Positions 24,076 through 36,363 of a stretch of 64,000 nucleotides of DNA are shown here, one piece after another. This DNA is from Labia minor. Its lineage: Eukaryota; Arthropoda; Insecta; Dermaptera; Spongiphoridae. The stretch is from NCBI GenBank assembly GCA_963082975.1, contig OY720344.1, positions 90,210,107 to 90,274,106 of the forward strand, written 5' to 3'. Below the pieces are notes generated by a model that saw only the letters and a list, made by a program, of their open reading frames with translations, ran no database searches and was not told the DNA's origin. Every line of letters starts with the position of its first letter. Positions within the stretch are counted from its first letter, which is position 1. The translations under genes and the position numbers were made by a program.

Positions 24076-25114
24076 CTAAAAAAAATTTTTCCACTTGAAT
24101 TCAAACTTTAGTTTTTATAAATCCAACCAAATTGCTTATTCAAAAATTTTTTTTTAATATCCTTATTTACTAATTTAATAATATTTATTTGCGATTATAA
24201 ATAGTTAATATTGTATTATAATAGATACGAACCACAATTTAAATTTTAATAAATCGGAAATTCTAAAGTACATCACATTGAAACTATATTTTTATTTTAA
24301 TAATTTTAAATTCGAATAAATTTTGACCTTCTAGGCATATATTATACTATCTTTTTGAAAATATAATTAACATTTTATGAATCATATTTATTTTTATGAC
24401 AAATGAATTTCAAATTTGATAAGTATGTATATATGAATCAGCCGATTCGTTAAGTAATAAGTCCTGGAAAATCTCAAATCAGCTTAGATTATATATATAC
24501 ATACTTATTCAATGTTAACATAATTATTTAATATATATTTTTTTTAATAAGAAAAATTGAAAATACAAATTTTTGCATAACATATTATTTTTGTATGTAT
24601 TTTTTAACCATTTCTATATATTTCTAAAAAAGACATTTGATAATAATGTTTGTTTTTGAGGAATAATTATAAAATAGTAACCTATTCATTAACTAGATAC
24701 TTAATTATAAACATTTAGATTTGATGATTTGTTGAATATGCATTAGACCTTCTAAATTAACATTTTCTTTTTGATGGAATTATTCATAAAAAAACATAAT
24801 ATGTTATTAAATTAGAAATACGATAATACAAATCAATTTACACATCAATTAGAAATATGTAAACAATGTGATTATATTATATAGATATATATGAGTACCT
24901 ATAGTTATGTGATATATGAATTTTTCTTTATTAATATAATTTTATAACTTTTGAGTAAAAAATTAATAGGTGAGTGTTAAAAAATACATATTTTAAGATT
25001 AAATAATTTGACATAAGTTAATTTTTTTTTTATTGTAGTGTAAAAATAAAATAATTAGCCAATAATAATAACTTTACATTTAACGTTCTTGGTTTTTAGA
25101 AGTATAAAAACAAG

Positions 25115-25606
25115 TGTAATTGTTCAGATTAGTTGTCATGTCATGGATTTGTATAAAACTTTGTTAGTGAATTCCTTTTTTAATTCCAAAGAAACTTTTC
25201 TTATGCAATATCTACGTCTCTTCTAGTTTACGAGATAAATAAAGATTATGAACGTCGAAATGTGTAGCCATTAAGTAATGTTTTATTGACTTATTCATTA
25301 ATTATTAATTTATTCATTAATTTTCTGGTTTTTTTCGGTTCGGTTTGGATATAGAGAAATTATTTATTTTCTAAATCCAATCCTAACTGAAAAAAGCCCA
25401 GAAAATTAGCGGAGTCCTCTGCTGGTCAAATGAATAAAAGATAGTAACAAAATAGAATATCAATGGATTTAAAAGCAAATTTTAATAATTTTTATCCAGT
25501 AAAATAGAAAAATTGCATATGGAATGTTTCTTTGAAATTAACAAAGGAATCCACTGGTAAAGTCTTATACAAATCTATGACATGACAACTAATCTGAACA
25601 ATTACA
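25115..25606. mobile_element. Foldback element family F, copy 1
   Basis: The ends are long inverted repeats starting TGTAATTGTTCAGATTAG (inverse at about 25589-25606), with arms of roughly 100 bases. Subterminal sequence GATTCCTTTGTTAATTTCAA and the interior GGTTCGGTTTGGATAT are shared with the copy at 33.2 kb. There is no open frame, so this is a non-autonomous foldback or MITE of unknown superfamily. Confidence 0.75.
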
Positions 25607-26136
25607 AAACAAGTTTATTTGTTATAAATACATAAAATAAATGAATGTTTTATTAAAATTAACTGACTTTTATTTTTATTAATTGATTTTTCAATTATTA
25701 TTATTAAAGTTAAAATTATTAAATTAAATCAAGTGTAAGGGAAATTACAAATAGTGTAATCAATTTGAAATACTAACAAACACTCCTGTACAACTAATTT
25801 ATTTTTTCTCATTCTCTCTTCTCTAAACTGTGTGATCGATTTTTATTAAAAAATTATCAAGTGAATAATATATATGTTGATTTATCTTTCTAATAAATTA
25901 AAATTTGATGCAAATATCAAACCAGTAAAAGTATATTTCTCTCTGAAAAAGGAGAGAAAAAAAATAATTCTTTCTAATAGGAAAAATTTTCATTAATTTG
26001 ATAATTTAGCAAAATTTAAAATATTTAATAAATCAGAAAAGCACACAAGCATTTCATTAAGAAAAATCTCTCATCTGTTCATAATTTTGTAAAAAAAAAT
26101 GAGCCGATAGAGAAAGAAAGTCAAAATGAATATTAA
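25607..26136. other. AT-rich stretch
   Basis: Nothing recognisable beyond A/T-rich sequence. Confidence 0.4.
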
Positions 26137-26219
26137 CACGTTCCCGCCGGCTCCATAATTTGTCTATTTATTTTATGTGGCAGGATGAGCCACCGGTGGT
26201 ACATGCCGGCGGGAACGTG
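26137..26219. mobile_element. Tiny piggyBac-like MITE (83 bp)
   Basis: Perfect terminal inverted repeats CACGTTCCCGCCGGC lie next to TTAA on the left (26133-26136) and CTAA on the right, a one-base decay of TTAA. The GC-rich ends stand out sharply from the surroundings, and the interior holds a smaller palindrome, CCACCGGTGG. The TTAA preference suggests mobilisation by a piggyBac transposase, but the TIR differs from that of the 16-17 kb piggyBac. Confidence 0.7.
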
Positions 26220-27790
26220 CTAAAGGATTAAATTAAAATTTCAATATGATAATTCAGTGATTATTGAAAAAATAAATTATTTTTGATTATTTATTTTTCT
26301 TGACCATGGTATTGAAATTTTAAATTAAATCTCTTCAAAGTACTTCAAACTGTATAATAAAGGAAGGGAAAAAAGAGAATTTGAATTGCATTTCACGGTG
26401 GTAAATAAACATTTGAAATTCATCTCAATATATCAGAGACAAGAGTGGATGTACTCAAAAAAAAGGTGTATCGTATATATTATGATGTCAAAAAAGAATA
26501 TTATTTATTATATTCGAACAAAGAAGAAAATAAAGTTGTAACTTAATTATTATAGAATGATGTTTTTATACTAAATACCTATAAATAAAATAACGATAGT
26601 AAATTCTATGAGGAACGTAAAGAAATTAATTTTTAAATTAAATTTTTTTTACATAACTTAACTGACATACGCATATCTTGAAAAATAAATATTTATACTA
26701 TGCGATTTATAATTTAATTGTGATTATAATTTTATAGACTTTGTATGAATATATTTTTTAAAATTGCTAATTATTTAAAGCCCATCCACAGATATGTACA
26801 CATTTATGTCAAGTAACAGGAACAAAAGGTTAAGTTAAGTACCCTTAGACACGAAACACTCGGTGTCCGAGATGTCGTCGACACATGGAAGTGGATTAGA
26901 ACGTTCACCTTGAATTCAGTCATGAATGAATGATGTGGATGTTGACATCATCCCCTGCTAGTGGTCAAAATAGTACCATATGGCATATCAATCCGTCTCC
27001 GAATTGTATTGGTTCATTCAAAGGAAACCACTTGGCACGTGTAAGAAAGACGTGCCAATTGATCTACATGAACGTGAAAACAAGTTTATGGTGGTATAGG
27101 TATATTATTATCAGTAGAGACGCCATTTGCAATATACATATACAATATATACGCAATGTTTGGTGTTCCAAAATCGTATTTGACTTTAGCATATATATTG
27201 TAATGATATTTTAAAAATATCATTAATCCTTCAAAGAAAAATAAAATTTATTTATTTGAATATAAATTTATTTTTATTGTGTGTATGGAAAAGATTATTA
27301 TAAGACGTTTCCCTGAAGAAAAGTGTTGTTGAAAAATCGGAAAAGACAATCATTCGTTCGTGGGGTAGCGTCGAGAGCAGACGCACTTCAGATTTTGGAG
27401 GTGAAAAAGATCCGCCACTACACTGGGTCTTCCGAGGACCATCTCTTGGACGGAACCGCCAATTTTGGGCCCCCTTAACAAATCCTACAAAAGGACCGGC
27501 TTCTGAGTCAAGGAATTGTTTTCCAACAGTGATTGGTTTTTTGTAATTTTTATAAACCAGCTTTCTCTATATTTTTTTATCCATTTTTATATTATATATT
27601 ATTTTTCTAAAAATTTAAATCTATATTTAAATATCAAAGATAATAAATCTGTTTACTCTTTATTCTTAATTTTAAATTTAATATTTTTTTCTAATTTTTT
27701 TCATTAATCCAGATCTCCGGGTCAGTTCACCCTCGGGTTCAAAGCTATAAAGTGCCTCAATTCCCTCATTACACAAAAAATCATTACAAT
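26220..27790. other. Intergenic stretch with two less AT-rich islands
   Basis: Islands at about 26830-27080 and 27300-27500 have balanced composition. The second has a plus-strand open stretch of about 55 codons containing ASRADALQILEVKKIRHYTG. I recognise neither, and no splice-linked exons are evident. They may be fragments of old coding sequence from a host gene or a transposon. Confidence 0.35.
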
Positions 27791-28469
27791 ATATATAGGG
27801 GCCTACGTCAGCGAAAAAAATATTTAAGGGTCCATGAAATGAAAATGTGGTTCCACGATAGTAAAAGTATGTATGAAGTAAAAAATTTATTATATATGTT
27901 TATAAAATTGTGTAATTTGTAGGATGTAGGCATTCTCTTTGTGGTCGTAATACATTTTGAACTTGTAAAAACCTGCACATAATGATATACCAGGATCAAC
28001 TTGTTACAAGCATACACGCAGTAAAAATTCTTGTTGTCTCAAAGCTTAGCAAACTTTCACTGACTTATTCAATTCGTCACTCTATAAATACGAATATGAG
28101 ACAAATTAATCGTTTCCTTAATCTTGAGAAGGAAAGTGCTAAGAAAATATTTTAAAAAATATATATTGGTAGTTTATGACACAAAAAAAAAACAGACTGG
28201 ACATCAACCCAGGAAATTTAAGATTATACCTTGCAAAATTGATGCCAAATGTTAATAATTTATTATTAAAGCATCAGGTTCATCCTTCCCACTAAAACAT
28301 TTACTTATTGCTTAGTTTATTTTATATGTTACGTATATTTTATATAACTGATACAAAATTTTAATTTGAGTAGTTTTATTTTAAATTCAATTAATAAATG
28401 TATAAAACTTAACATGTGTTTTTTCTTTAAGTTTTTAACACTAAACTTCATTACAGTTAGAAATTTAAA

Positions 28470-28555
28470 AAAATCAATATCAGGTAAGTAGGGGGTCTAC
28501 CCAAAACTGAAAACATGGCATGGTTCTACGACACAAAAATGTTTAAGAACCTCTG
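28470..28555 (-). mobile_element. hAT-type terminal fragment
   Basis: Read on the minus strand the end is CAGAGGTTCTTAAACATTTT followed by GTGTCGTAGAACC, typical of hAT MITE tips (CAGNGGTTCT...). The partner end and target duplication were not located, so the extent is uncertain. Confidence 0.45.
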
Positions 28556-29107
28556 ATCTAGACAATCGAAATCTCCCTTTAAGGCATGCTGGTTTCTCTA
28601 TGATTTGTATAGTTTAAGTAATCACTGACAAAATACTTTATTTATTTATGTAGGAGCCCCGCATGAATTATTTAATTAATTAGTTAATTAGGAAGGAATT
28701 CCACTCGATCTCGAAAACAGTGAAAGTTATTGTGGCAATCCAGCTCAGTTGACATGCAACAAATGTTCATAGTTATAGATAGGGAATGTATTGTTAGTAT
28801 GATTGTACTGGTAACTAATTAGAAAATCTATTGTTCTGAATTGCATTTGCCGTCGCGTTGATCACTATGTCATCGTAACGCTTGGTAAATTTCGGTCAGA
28901 TCCGGTGACATTCGGTTCAGTGGTTATTTCAAAAATAACAAAAATATTCTATAATTTGATTTAAATGTATTTTAAAATTAAAAAAATGTTAATTGAATGT
29001 ACATATATATATATATTTCATTCTTTTAATTCTTTTAAATTTAATTAAATTATTTGATTATTTTTTAAATTATTTTAAAATTATTTACTAATTTAATTAT
29101 CAATAAG

Positions 29108-29754
29108 TCCGAACCGACCGACGGTTTGAAGTAAATTAATTTCCAGCTACAGAAACAATTTCAAATAATTTTAATATATCTATTAATGTAATAAAAACAT
29201 ATAGGCATATAACATAAATATTTTTAATTTTATTTTATTTATAATATATATGTAAGACCAGGCTGTGACGTCATGAATGGCTGGATGACGTCATATAATT
29301 TTAAATCAAGAAAAAACTAATAAATATGATTTTCCCGAGGATAAAACCAATACAAAGTGCATGATTCGTGGTGATATATAAAAAAATCTCCTCATGTGAA
29401 ATTTGGTGTGAAAATAACCCTTCCCTTCCTATCGTCGATCGCTAATACTACCACTTCCGGTTCACGGATTTGCACCAAAAGTTGATCAATTCATCCCACT
29501 GATGCATTAAGTAAATATACCAAATTTCATCAAAATCGGTTGAGCCGTTCAGGCTGTACACATCTATACGGACGGACAGACGGACGGACAGACGGACGGA
29601 CAGACGGACGGACAGACGGACGGACAGACATCATGCTAAAAATACTTTTTTCTGTTTAGAAAATGCATGATTCGTGGAGATATGTAAAAATCTCCACATG
29701 TGAAATTTGGTGTGAAAACAATACCTCCCTTACTATCGTCGGTCGGTAAAAAAA
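29108..29754 (+). repeat. Family D repeat, copy 2
   Basis: Nearly colinear with the 21.5-kb copy: same start, paired TGACGTCA at 29266-29273 and 29286-29293, same CCAAATTTCATCAAAATCGG core, a longer GGACGGACAGAC array (about 29570-29628) and the GTCGGTCGGTAAAAA end. High similarity between the copies indicates fairly recent spread. Confidence 0.85.
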
Positions 29755-29819
29755 GTATACCGTTTGTCCCGGTTTGTTGTTTTCGAAATATGGTCACCCT
29801 AGTCATCGATCAACATGAA

Positions 29820-30125
29820 AAATAATTGTTTTATATATTTTAATTTTGATCCTTTTTGATGAGATAAGCCCTTTTACTGCATAATAACAGGCGTTACAAC
29901 GTCGATTTAAATTCTTCTCGAATATGATTATCCTTCGTGATTAGAGATCTTAATTATTTAAATATTTATACTTTTTCAAATTCTACATTTTGTATGTTAA
30001 TTGTATGTAAGTCGTATCCGTAGCATAATTCTTGAATTTTTTTGTTTAATTACATTTCGGTTGATTTTTCCCCAATTTCTCTAATTACATGACTCCTCTT
30101 CCAGTCCAATTCATTTACCTGGTTA
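29820..30125 (-). pseudogene. LINE ORF2 3' fragment (RTE-like)
   Basis: The minus strand reads LNIQNVEFEKV, then ITKDNHIREEFKS, with stops. It is colinear with the better-preserved LINE relic at 39.4-39.7 kb on the same strand. Confidence 0.6.
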
Positions 30126-30552
30126 GAACATTCCATTTTTTAAAATTTTAAATAGAGGGAGAGAGAGAGGTTCTAATTATATATATATATCTGTTTCTAT
30201 GACAACAAAAAAGTAAATAAATTACATACATACAAATACTCTCCTTTATAGATATTTCAGGAAAATGGAACACCCGCAGCTCAGCTCAGGAGTTACCTAA
30301 GATTCTAATTTCTTTTTTATTTTTCATCTCTATTTTGAGGTACCATTCACCTCAGAAAAATTTGATTACCAAACTCCTTGTATTTTAGGCTCTGGAGTTT
30401 TTTGCGTACAGACGGACACTGTCGTATTAAATATATAGATGTGTGCGAAGTGAAAGTTTCGGCTGATCTACGATGTACGATCTACGAAGACCTTTTTCCC
30501 TCTCAACATTCTTAACCCCAACCTGTAAGGTTTTTCCCAAGAACCAATCTTT

Positions 30553-30689
30553 TTACTTTCCCGCATACTTCGTATAAGGGAAGTATTGGAATCGTCAAAA
30601 ATTTCGACTTCGAGATTTCGATAGATCTTGACATTTTAGACCTCCCTGAGTCGGAAAATACCATTTTTCGAATTATGTCTGTGTGTGTG

Positions 30690-30720
<31 letters not shown>

Positions 30721-30800
30721 TGTCTGTAAGCAAATTTACTCAAAAACTAATCAAGCTAGGACTTCGAAATTTAGTAGTTTTATCTAGGAATTGATTTTTT
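30553..30800 (-). repeat. Hairpin repeat family B
   Basis: The end carries the stem ACTTCGTATAAGGGAAGT, followed by ATTGGAATCGTCAAAAATTT, CGACTTCGAGATTTCGA, a GT/GTAT array (30681-30719) and ACTAATCAAGCTAGGACTTC. The order of parts is the same as in family A, but the sequence differs. Confidence 0.6.
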
Positions 30801-33136
30801 TATAATATGTACATGTTATACGGGCCACCCTCAGCAGATTCTGTTAAAACAAATAAAGAAACATTCCCTCTGAAACAACCTCATTAAATAAAATAAATAA
30901 TGTAGTCTTATATTGATATCTTATCAATATTATTTTTTTTATACATATAATAATCCTTTTTAAAATTATTTATAAATATAAATTAAATTAATTATTGATA
31001 TTATTCAAGTTATTAATCATATTATGTAAAGAGAATATATAATTATATAATTAATTCCATGAAGATGATTAATTGAAAAATTGATATTGAACAATGTTCG
31101 AGAGAATATCAAACAGATTTGAATAGAAATGAATTGGTTTTTCATTGTTTTGACAGGATGTTCAAACAAATTAAGATTTTTGCTTTTTTTACCTTTTCAC
31201 TAAGAAATCTCTATATTTTTATTTTTTATATTTGAAATTTTTATTTTAGAATATATTTGTAGATGAATACACGCTTTTATTATTGAAGAAAACTGATAAA
31301 TATATCATTAGTATATCAGATAGTAAAATGAAAGACCTTTTATTCAAAGATAATATTAGCAAGTAAAAGCAGTGAATCTTTCCTGTCATAACTAAAACCG
31401 TTGCCTGTTTAGTGAAGGCGAAAATATTGATTTTACAAATTCAACTTCCCTTTCCAGACTCTATTAAAGATTGCCTTGATTTCCTGTGAATTTTCAAACG
31501 AATTTCCTTATTAACTATTATATATACATTTCTGAACTCTGGCCACTTTTGATTTTTTTTGTATATTTATAAATTGAAAAAATTGTAGATTAATGAACAT
31601 TTTTTAATGGTTATCTCTTTCATTTATAAAAATATGAATGTTATTAAAATTAATTTCGAAATTTTTTAACTGAAAATTTCTTTTGACGTATTTTATGTTA
31701 AAATATTATAGAAACATTATTTTATTTATAGTTATAAATATAATAATGTCTTTATTTTTTTTTATTTTACTTCATTGTGTTTTAATTTAAATATATTAAA
31801 TAAAAAAACATTTATCTTTTCTTCTATCAAAATAAATAATTTAATCACTAAATGTATAAATTTCTAAATAATTTTACGTTACCCATTGGGTAAAATATGA
31901 ATATTATTTACTATTAATATTATATTAATTAAATATCTTTATTAGAGAAATATAATATATACTTATACAAATAATAATCATAATTCGAATAAAAAGATAA
32001 ATTTAGAAATATATTTCTAGTAATATTTTTATTGGAAAAAATAAAATTAAATGTTTCACATATGTAACAATATAAAGATCGAAAATTTATTAGATAAAAG
32101 TAAATTATACAAGATATAATATATTAACTCGCCTCATGTTATTTTTGGCATGAAATTGAATTACTTATCTACCTTTTTAATGAATTAATTTAATTATATC
32201 CGAATCCGAATATTTTTATTTTTATATGCAGTGAAAACCAGGGCTAGGTTGGAAATTTTTATTTTCAGAAATTGTATTCCTACATTCCTGTATTCATGAA
32301 AAAAATGGATTCTGTTAAATTTGAACGTTGAGTCCCTAATTACTATGTAAATATCATCTTCTTCATTTAAAGAAAAATTAATCAATAATCCCATTCTCCA
32401 TGGAAAAGTACTTGATTTAAGTGGAAGTTATCATAATTAGAAAATAACTTATTTAAAGTGTAAATATATAAAAAGTGACAATGTTTTCTGAATTACCAAG
32501 TCATTTGAAACCATCACCAGAAAACCCCGATCAATACTACTTAGAAATACTAAAGCACACACACACCTTTCGTGTCAACTACTCTCGCTCTTAACTACAA
32601 TATAAATATTTAAAACGATTATTTTAAATATAATAAGTAATATATATATAGTATAAGTAGTCATATAAATAATAATTTCATTTAATTTTATAACAGGTTA
32701 ATTTTCAAATATTTTTTATAAGTATTTTATATGTATGTGATCAATATAAAAATGACTTAAAAGAATATATTATATTTATTCCAATTTCTATACTGGAAAA
32801 ATCATTTCAACTAATTAAAACAGTTTGTCATAGATAAGAGTAAATACTTTATCAATATACTAGAACGGTCGTTTATTTACATAATCCAGAATATAAAAGC
32901 TATTGTGAGAACAAAAGAGAGAAGTCCACATGAGTCACGAGTGCGGGAAACCAATCAGGTCTAGTCATAGATTACCTTGGACATGATCTTGTGTTCATGT
33001 ATGGCAGTGTCATACATCAACTAATTGCTATTGTATGTAATAAAATCAAGTATCCAGTTCAAGTTTAAAAAATATATTTGTAGTTTAGTGAAATAATAAA
33101 AAGTATTTTATTAACGATTGAAAATTTGCATAATAT

Positions 33137-33174
<38 letters not shown>

Positions 33175-33229
33175 AATAGTGTGAACTAATAGTAGGAATT
33201 TCATCATTGAATTATGAACGATATAAAAT
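30801..33229. other. AT-rich intergenic stretch
   Basis: About 2.4 kb of A/T-rich DNA with a TA microsatellite at 33139-33172. No gene or identifiable element. Confidence 0.4.
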
Positions 33230-33701
33230 AGATATAGGTAATTATTGAAGTAAACGCATTTACATGGATTTGGATAATACTAGTGGGTTCCTTTTACAAT
33301 TCCAAATAAACTTTTCTTATGAAATTTTTTCGGGTTTCTTTTTTTAGTTTACGATATGAAAATTATTAAAATTTGTGCATATAAATCCATTGATATTCTA
33401 TTTAGCTTTCATGTTTTATCTGTTTGACTACCAGAGGGATTTTGGATTATATCCAAACCAAACCGAAAAAACCGAAAATTGGTGAATAAGTGAATAATTA
33501 GTGAATTAGTCAATAAAACATTACTTAATGGCACATTTAAACATTCATAACTAATCTGTCAAACTTAAAAAATCTTTATTTTATTAATTTTTATCTCGTA
33601 AACTAGAAGAGGGCCGAAAAAATTTCATAAGAAAAGTTTATTTGGAATTGCAAAAGGAACCCACTGTTAAATGCGTTTACTTGAAAAATTACCTAGATAT
33701 C
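33230..33701. mobile_element. Foldback element family F, copy 2
   Basis: Inverted arms contain AGTAAACGCATTTA and GTGGGTTCCTTTTGCAATTC, then CTTTTCTTATGAAATTTTTT. The interior carries the same GGTTTGGTTTGGATATA segment as the 25.1-kb copy, in opposite orientation. The ends are ATAGATATAGGTAATT and the inverted AGATATCTAGGTAATT. There is no coding sequence. Confidence 0.7.
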
Positions 33702-35997
33702 TTAGATATGTAGATAAGCCAAAGATCACAATGATAAATTAAAATAGAATCGTGAAAATTTCAAATAAACAAAATGGTAGTAGGATCATACTAGTTTCTA
33801 TGTCCGGAGAGAGGAAGCTGTAAATTGTTTCGACAAGGATGAACTTACAAATAAAAATAAAATGAAGATTATTATGCAAGGCATGTATGCGGGCAATATA
33901 AGGACTCTAAGTGGCAAAAACATGGCTGTGTTATATTAAACTCTGTTCCAAGATTAATCTAAGAAAAAAAGGTTGTTTTTATATCTTCTGAAAAAGCGAA
34001 CAACGCCTGGCATTTAAAAATTCAAGTCGAGTCGATTATGATTTTGTGGAACATGATGATGAAATCATTCTTCTTGGAATATTGGCGAATGATGTTTTAA
34101 ATAATTTGAAATATTATAACTAGATATTTGGTAGATTTTTATCTGTTCGAATCTCCAATATCTTTAATTTAGAAAGAAAAAAGGCCTTCTACTTACTCCA
34201 ATTGGAAAGATGCAATTGACATCCATAGATAATTAATATTGATTTTTTTAAATTGAGGTTTAAAATGAAAAAAAACATATCGAGTTTAAAAGAATAAATA
34301 ACAACCCTTGAATTTGTTTTAAAAGATTAAGTTATACTTACAATTTGTGTAATACTTACTATTACAGTTGTATATTAAAAAAAGCGACTATTGAAAGGAT
34401 AAAAGAGTGAAAAAAAAGATGAACTTTTTCCCCCACGCATGAACTTTCTTTCTGGGGCTTAAGGCGTAATATTTCTCGTTTATCTTTCTACATCAAAGTC
34501 GGATATAAAAAAACGGGTTTTTTCATAAATCTTATTTAGATTATCAATATGCTGGTAAAAAAGTTTGAAAGAAATCTGAAAGAGTTCAAGGTGGATTTTG
34601 ACAAACCCTCCATCTTTACCATGTTATTATTATTATTATTATTATTATTTTCTTTTGAAGCTATTGAGCGCATTTTACAAAAGAAAAATAAATAAATAAT
34701 TATATATTTTGATCTTTTTGAAAATAAATAAAGATACATTTTGGTTGCATAAGTATGAATGTATGTTTAAAAAAATCAAAGAAAATGATATAAATATTAA
34801 GTACTTTATTTTTAATTATTTATATAGATGGGCGAGTTCACAAAATGATCTAATTCATTTTTTCCCCAATCTAACTATGAAATATATTAAAATATATAAC
34901 CAAAATATTTTATAATTATTTCTTTTACCGTTAATTTATACATGTTTATATTGGTAGTAAAAGATAGTTTGGTTGCATAAATTAAAGGCGCCGGAGATAT
35001 TTCACTGACTGACTCTATCTTCATACCTATAATAAATAACCTTTTTGTATTTATAAATCAGATGATAGTAAAATAATTTGAAAATTAAACTAATTCGATC
35101 ATATTATAGATAATATAGAGATTTATTAAAGATACTTGAAAGAGATAAAAAAAATTGACTACATAATTTTCAAATTATTCTTACAAGAATGATGTTGATT
35201 ACTTTATTTACTAGTTTAACAAGAATTTAACTAGTTTCACACAGATAAAATAAGTAGAACAACTTTTCACTTGTTTCAAAGGATTAAAATGATTCCCAAG
35301 AAACTTTATCAATCCACCACATAATAATCACGCTATAATGTAAATAAAGTCTGAATATGAAAGTTCACAACTCCATAATATAACTTTTTACAAAAGGTCT
35401 CTAATACGAATATGAATATAAAAAATCCTTTTTAAATTAATTGATGGGTCTTATAAAATATTTGAAGTTTATCTATTAGTTATATAAAGTTTTATTCAAA
35501 TTTAATTTTTCATTAGAATTAGTTTCAATTAGACAATTTCAAAAATATCTCCAAACGAGTTTAAAAAAGTATTTGTTACCTATCTATTCTATGGAAAATC
35601 TAAATTTAATTTAATTTCTATAATAAAAATGATATTAAAAAAAAATCTTATGATATAAAACATGCCTCTCATAATAATAAAAAGTTTAGATTAAAAAAAA
35701 TGAACTTTTTTTTTTAAAATATGAGTGTAGATCCATAAATCTAGAAATGACAGTTTTATTTATATCTAACCTGGACCCCTTTCTGGCAACACATTGCTTT
35801 TAACTAAATAGCATATAGCAGCACCTTTAAATAGAAGGATCCAGGAGGGTGGAAATAGATATATCAATAAAGGGCATCAACATCCACTAATTGATATATT
35901 TGTTCTATTTTGAAACTTATCTTAAAAGCTTTTTTCATTAGAATAAGTTACAAAATAAATAAATAAATGTAAATAAAAAATTTAATCTAATCATATA
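33702..35997. other. Intergenic stretch with one unexplained less AT-rich segment
   Basis: At 34030-34125 the plus strand has a short open frame containing VDYDFVEHDDEIILLGIL. It matches nothing I know and is not linked to splice sites. A TTA repeat (34622-34649) explains a poly-Asn minus-strand open frame. The rest is A/T-rich. Confidence 0.35.
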
Positions 35998-36005
35998 CTC
36001 TAGGG

Positions 36006-36355
36006 CAGTGATTCTCAACCACTGTGCCGCGGCACTTTTGTGTGCCGCGAAATTTTCAAAATGTGCCGCTAAATTATTACAAATGTAAAAAGGCTCTTAA
36101 ACATTTCCGACTTTTTTTCTAAATTTTTTCAATTTGGTTCTAAAAAAAGGTAAAACATTTTTGGGACTAGGCTCTTAAACATTTCCTACTTTTTTTTCTA
36201 AATTGTTTCAATTTGGTTTAAAAAAAAGGTAAACCGTTTTTAGGACCACTTTTTTCAATATGGTAAACTTTTACGCTTATCTTTTTCTTTGTGTACCGCC
36301 AAATTTTTAAACCGTTAAAAGTGTGCCGCGGTAAAAAAAACGTTAAGAATCATTG
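36006..36355. mobile_element. hAT MITE 1 with 8-bp target duplication CTCTAGGG
   Basis: The tips are CAGTGATTCTCAAC and, inverted, CAATGATTCTTAAC. The 8-bp duplication CTCTAGGG lies at 35998-36005 and 36356-36363, diagnostic of hAT insertion. The GTGCCGCGGCAC motif is repeated near both ends. 350 bases, non-coding. Confidence 0.9.
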
Positions 36356-36363
36356 CTCTAGGG

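Noticed and set aside
30512..30733. Minus-strand open frame with IHTYIHTY repeats
   Set aside because: It is a translation of the GTAT array of the family B repeat.
34536..34739. Minus-strand open frame with a poly-Asn run
   Set aside because: It is produced by a TTA microsatellite and has no other protein features.
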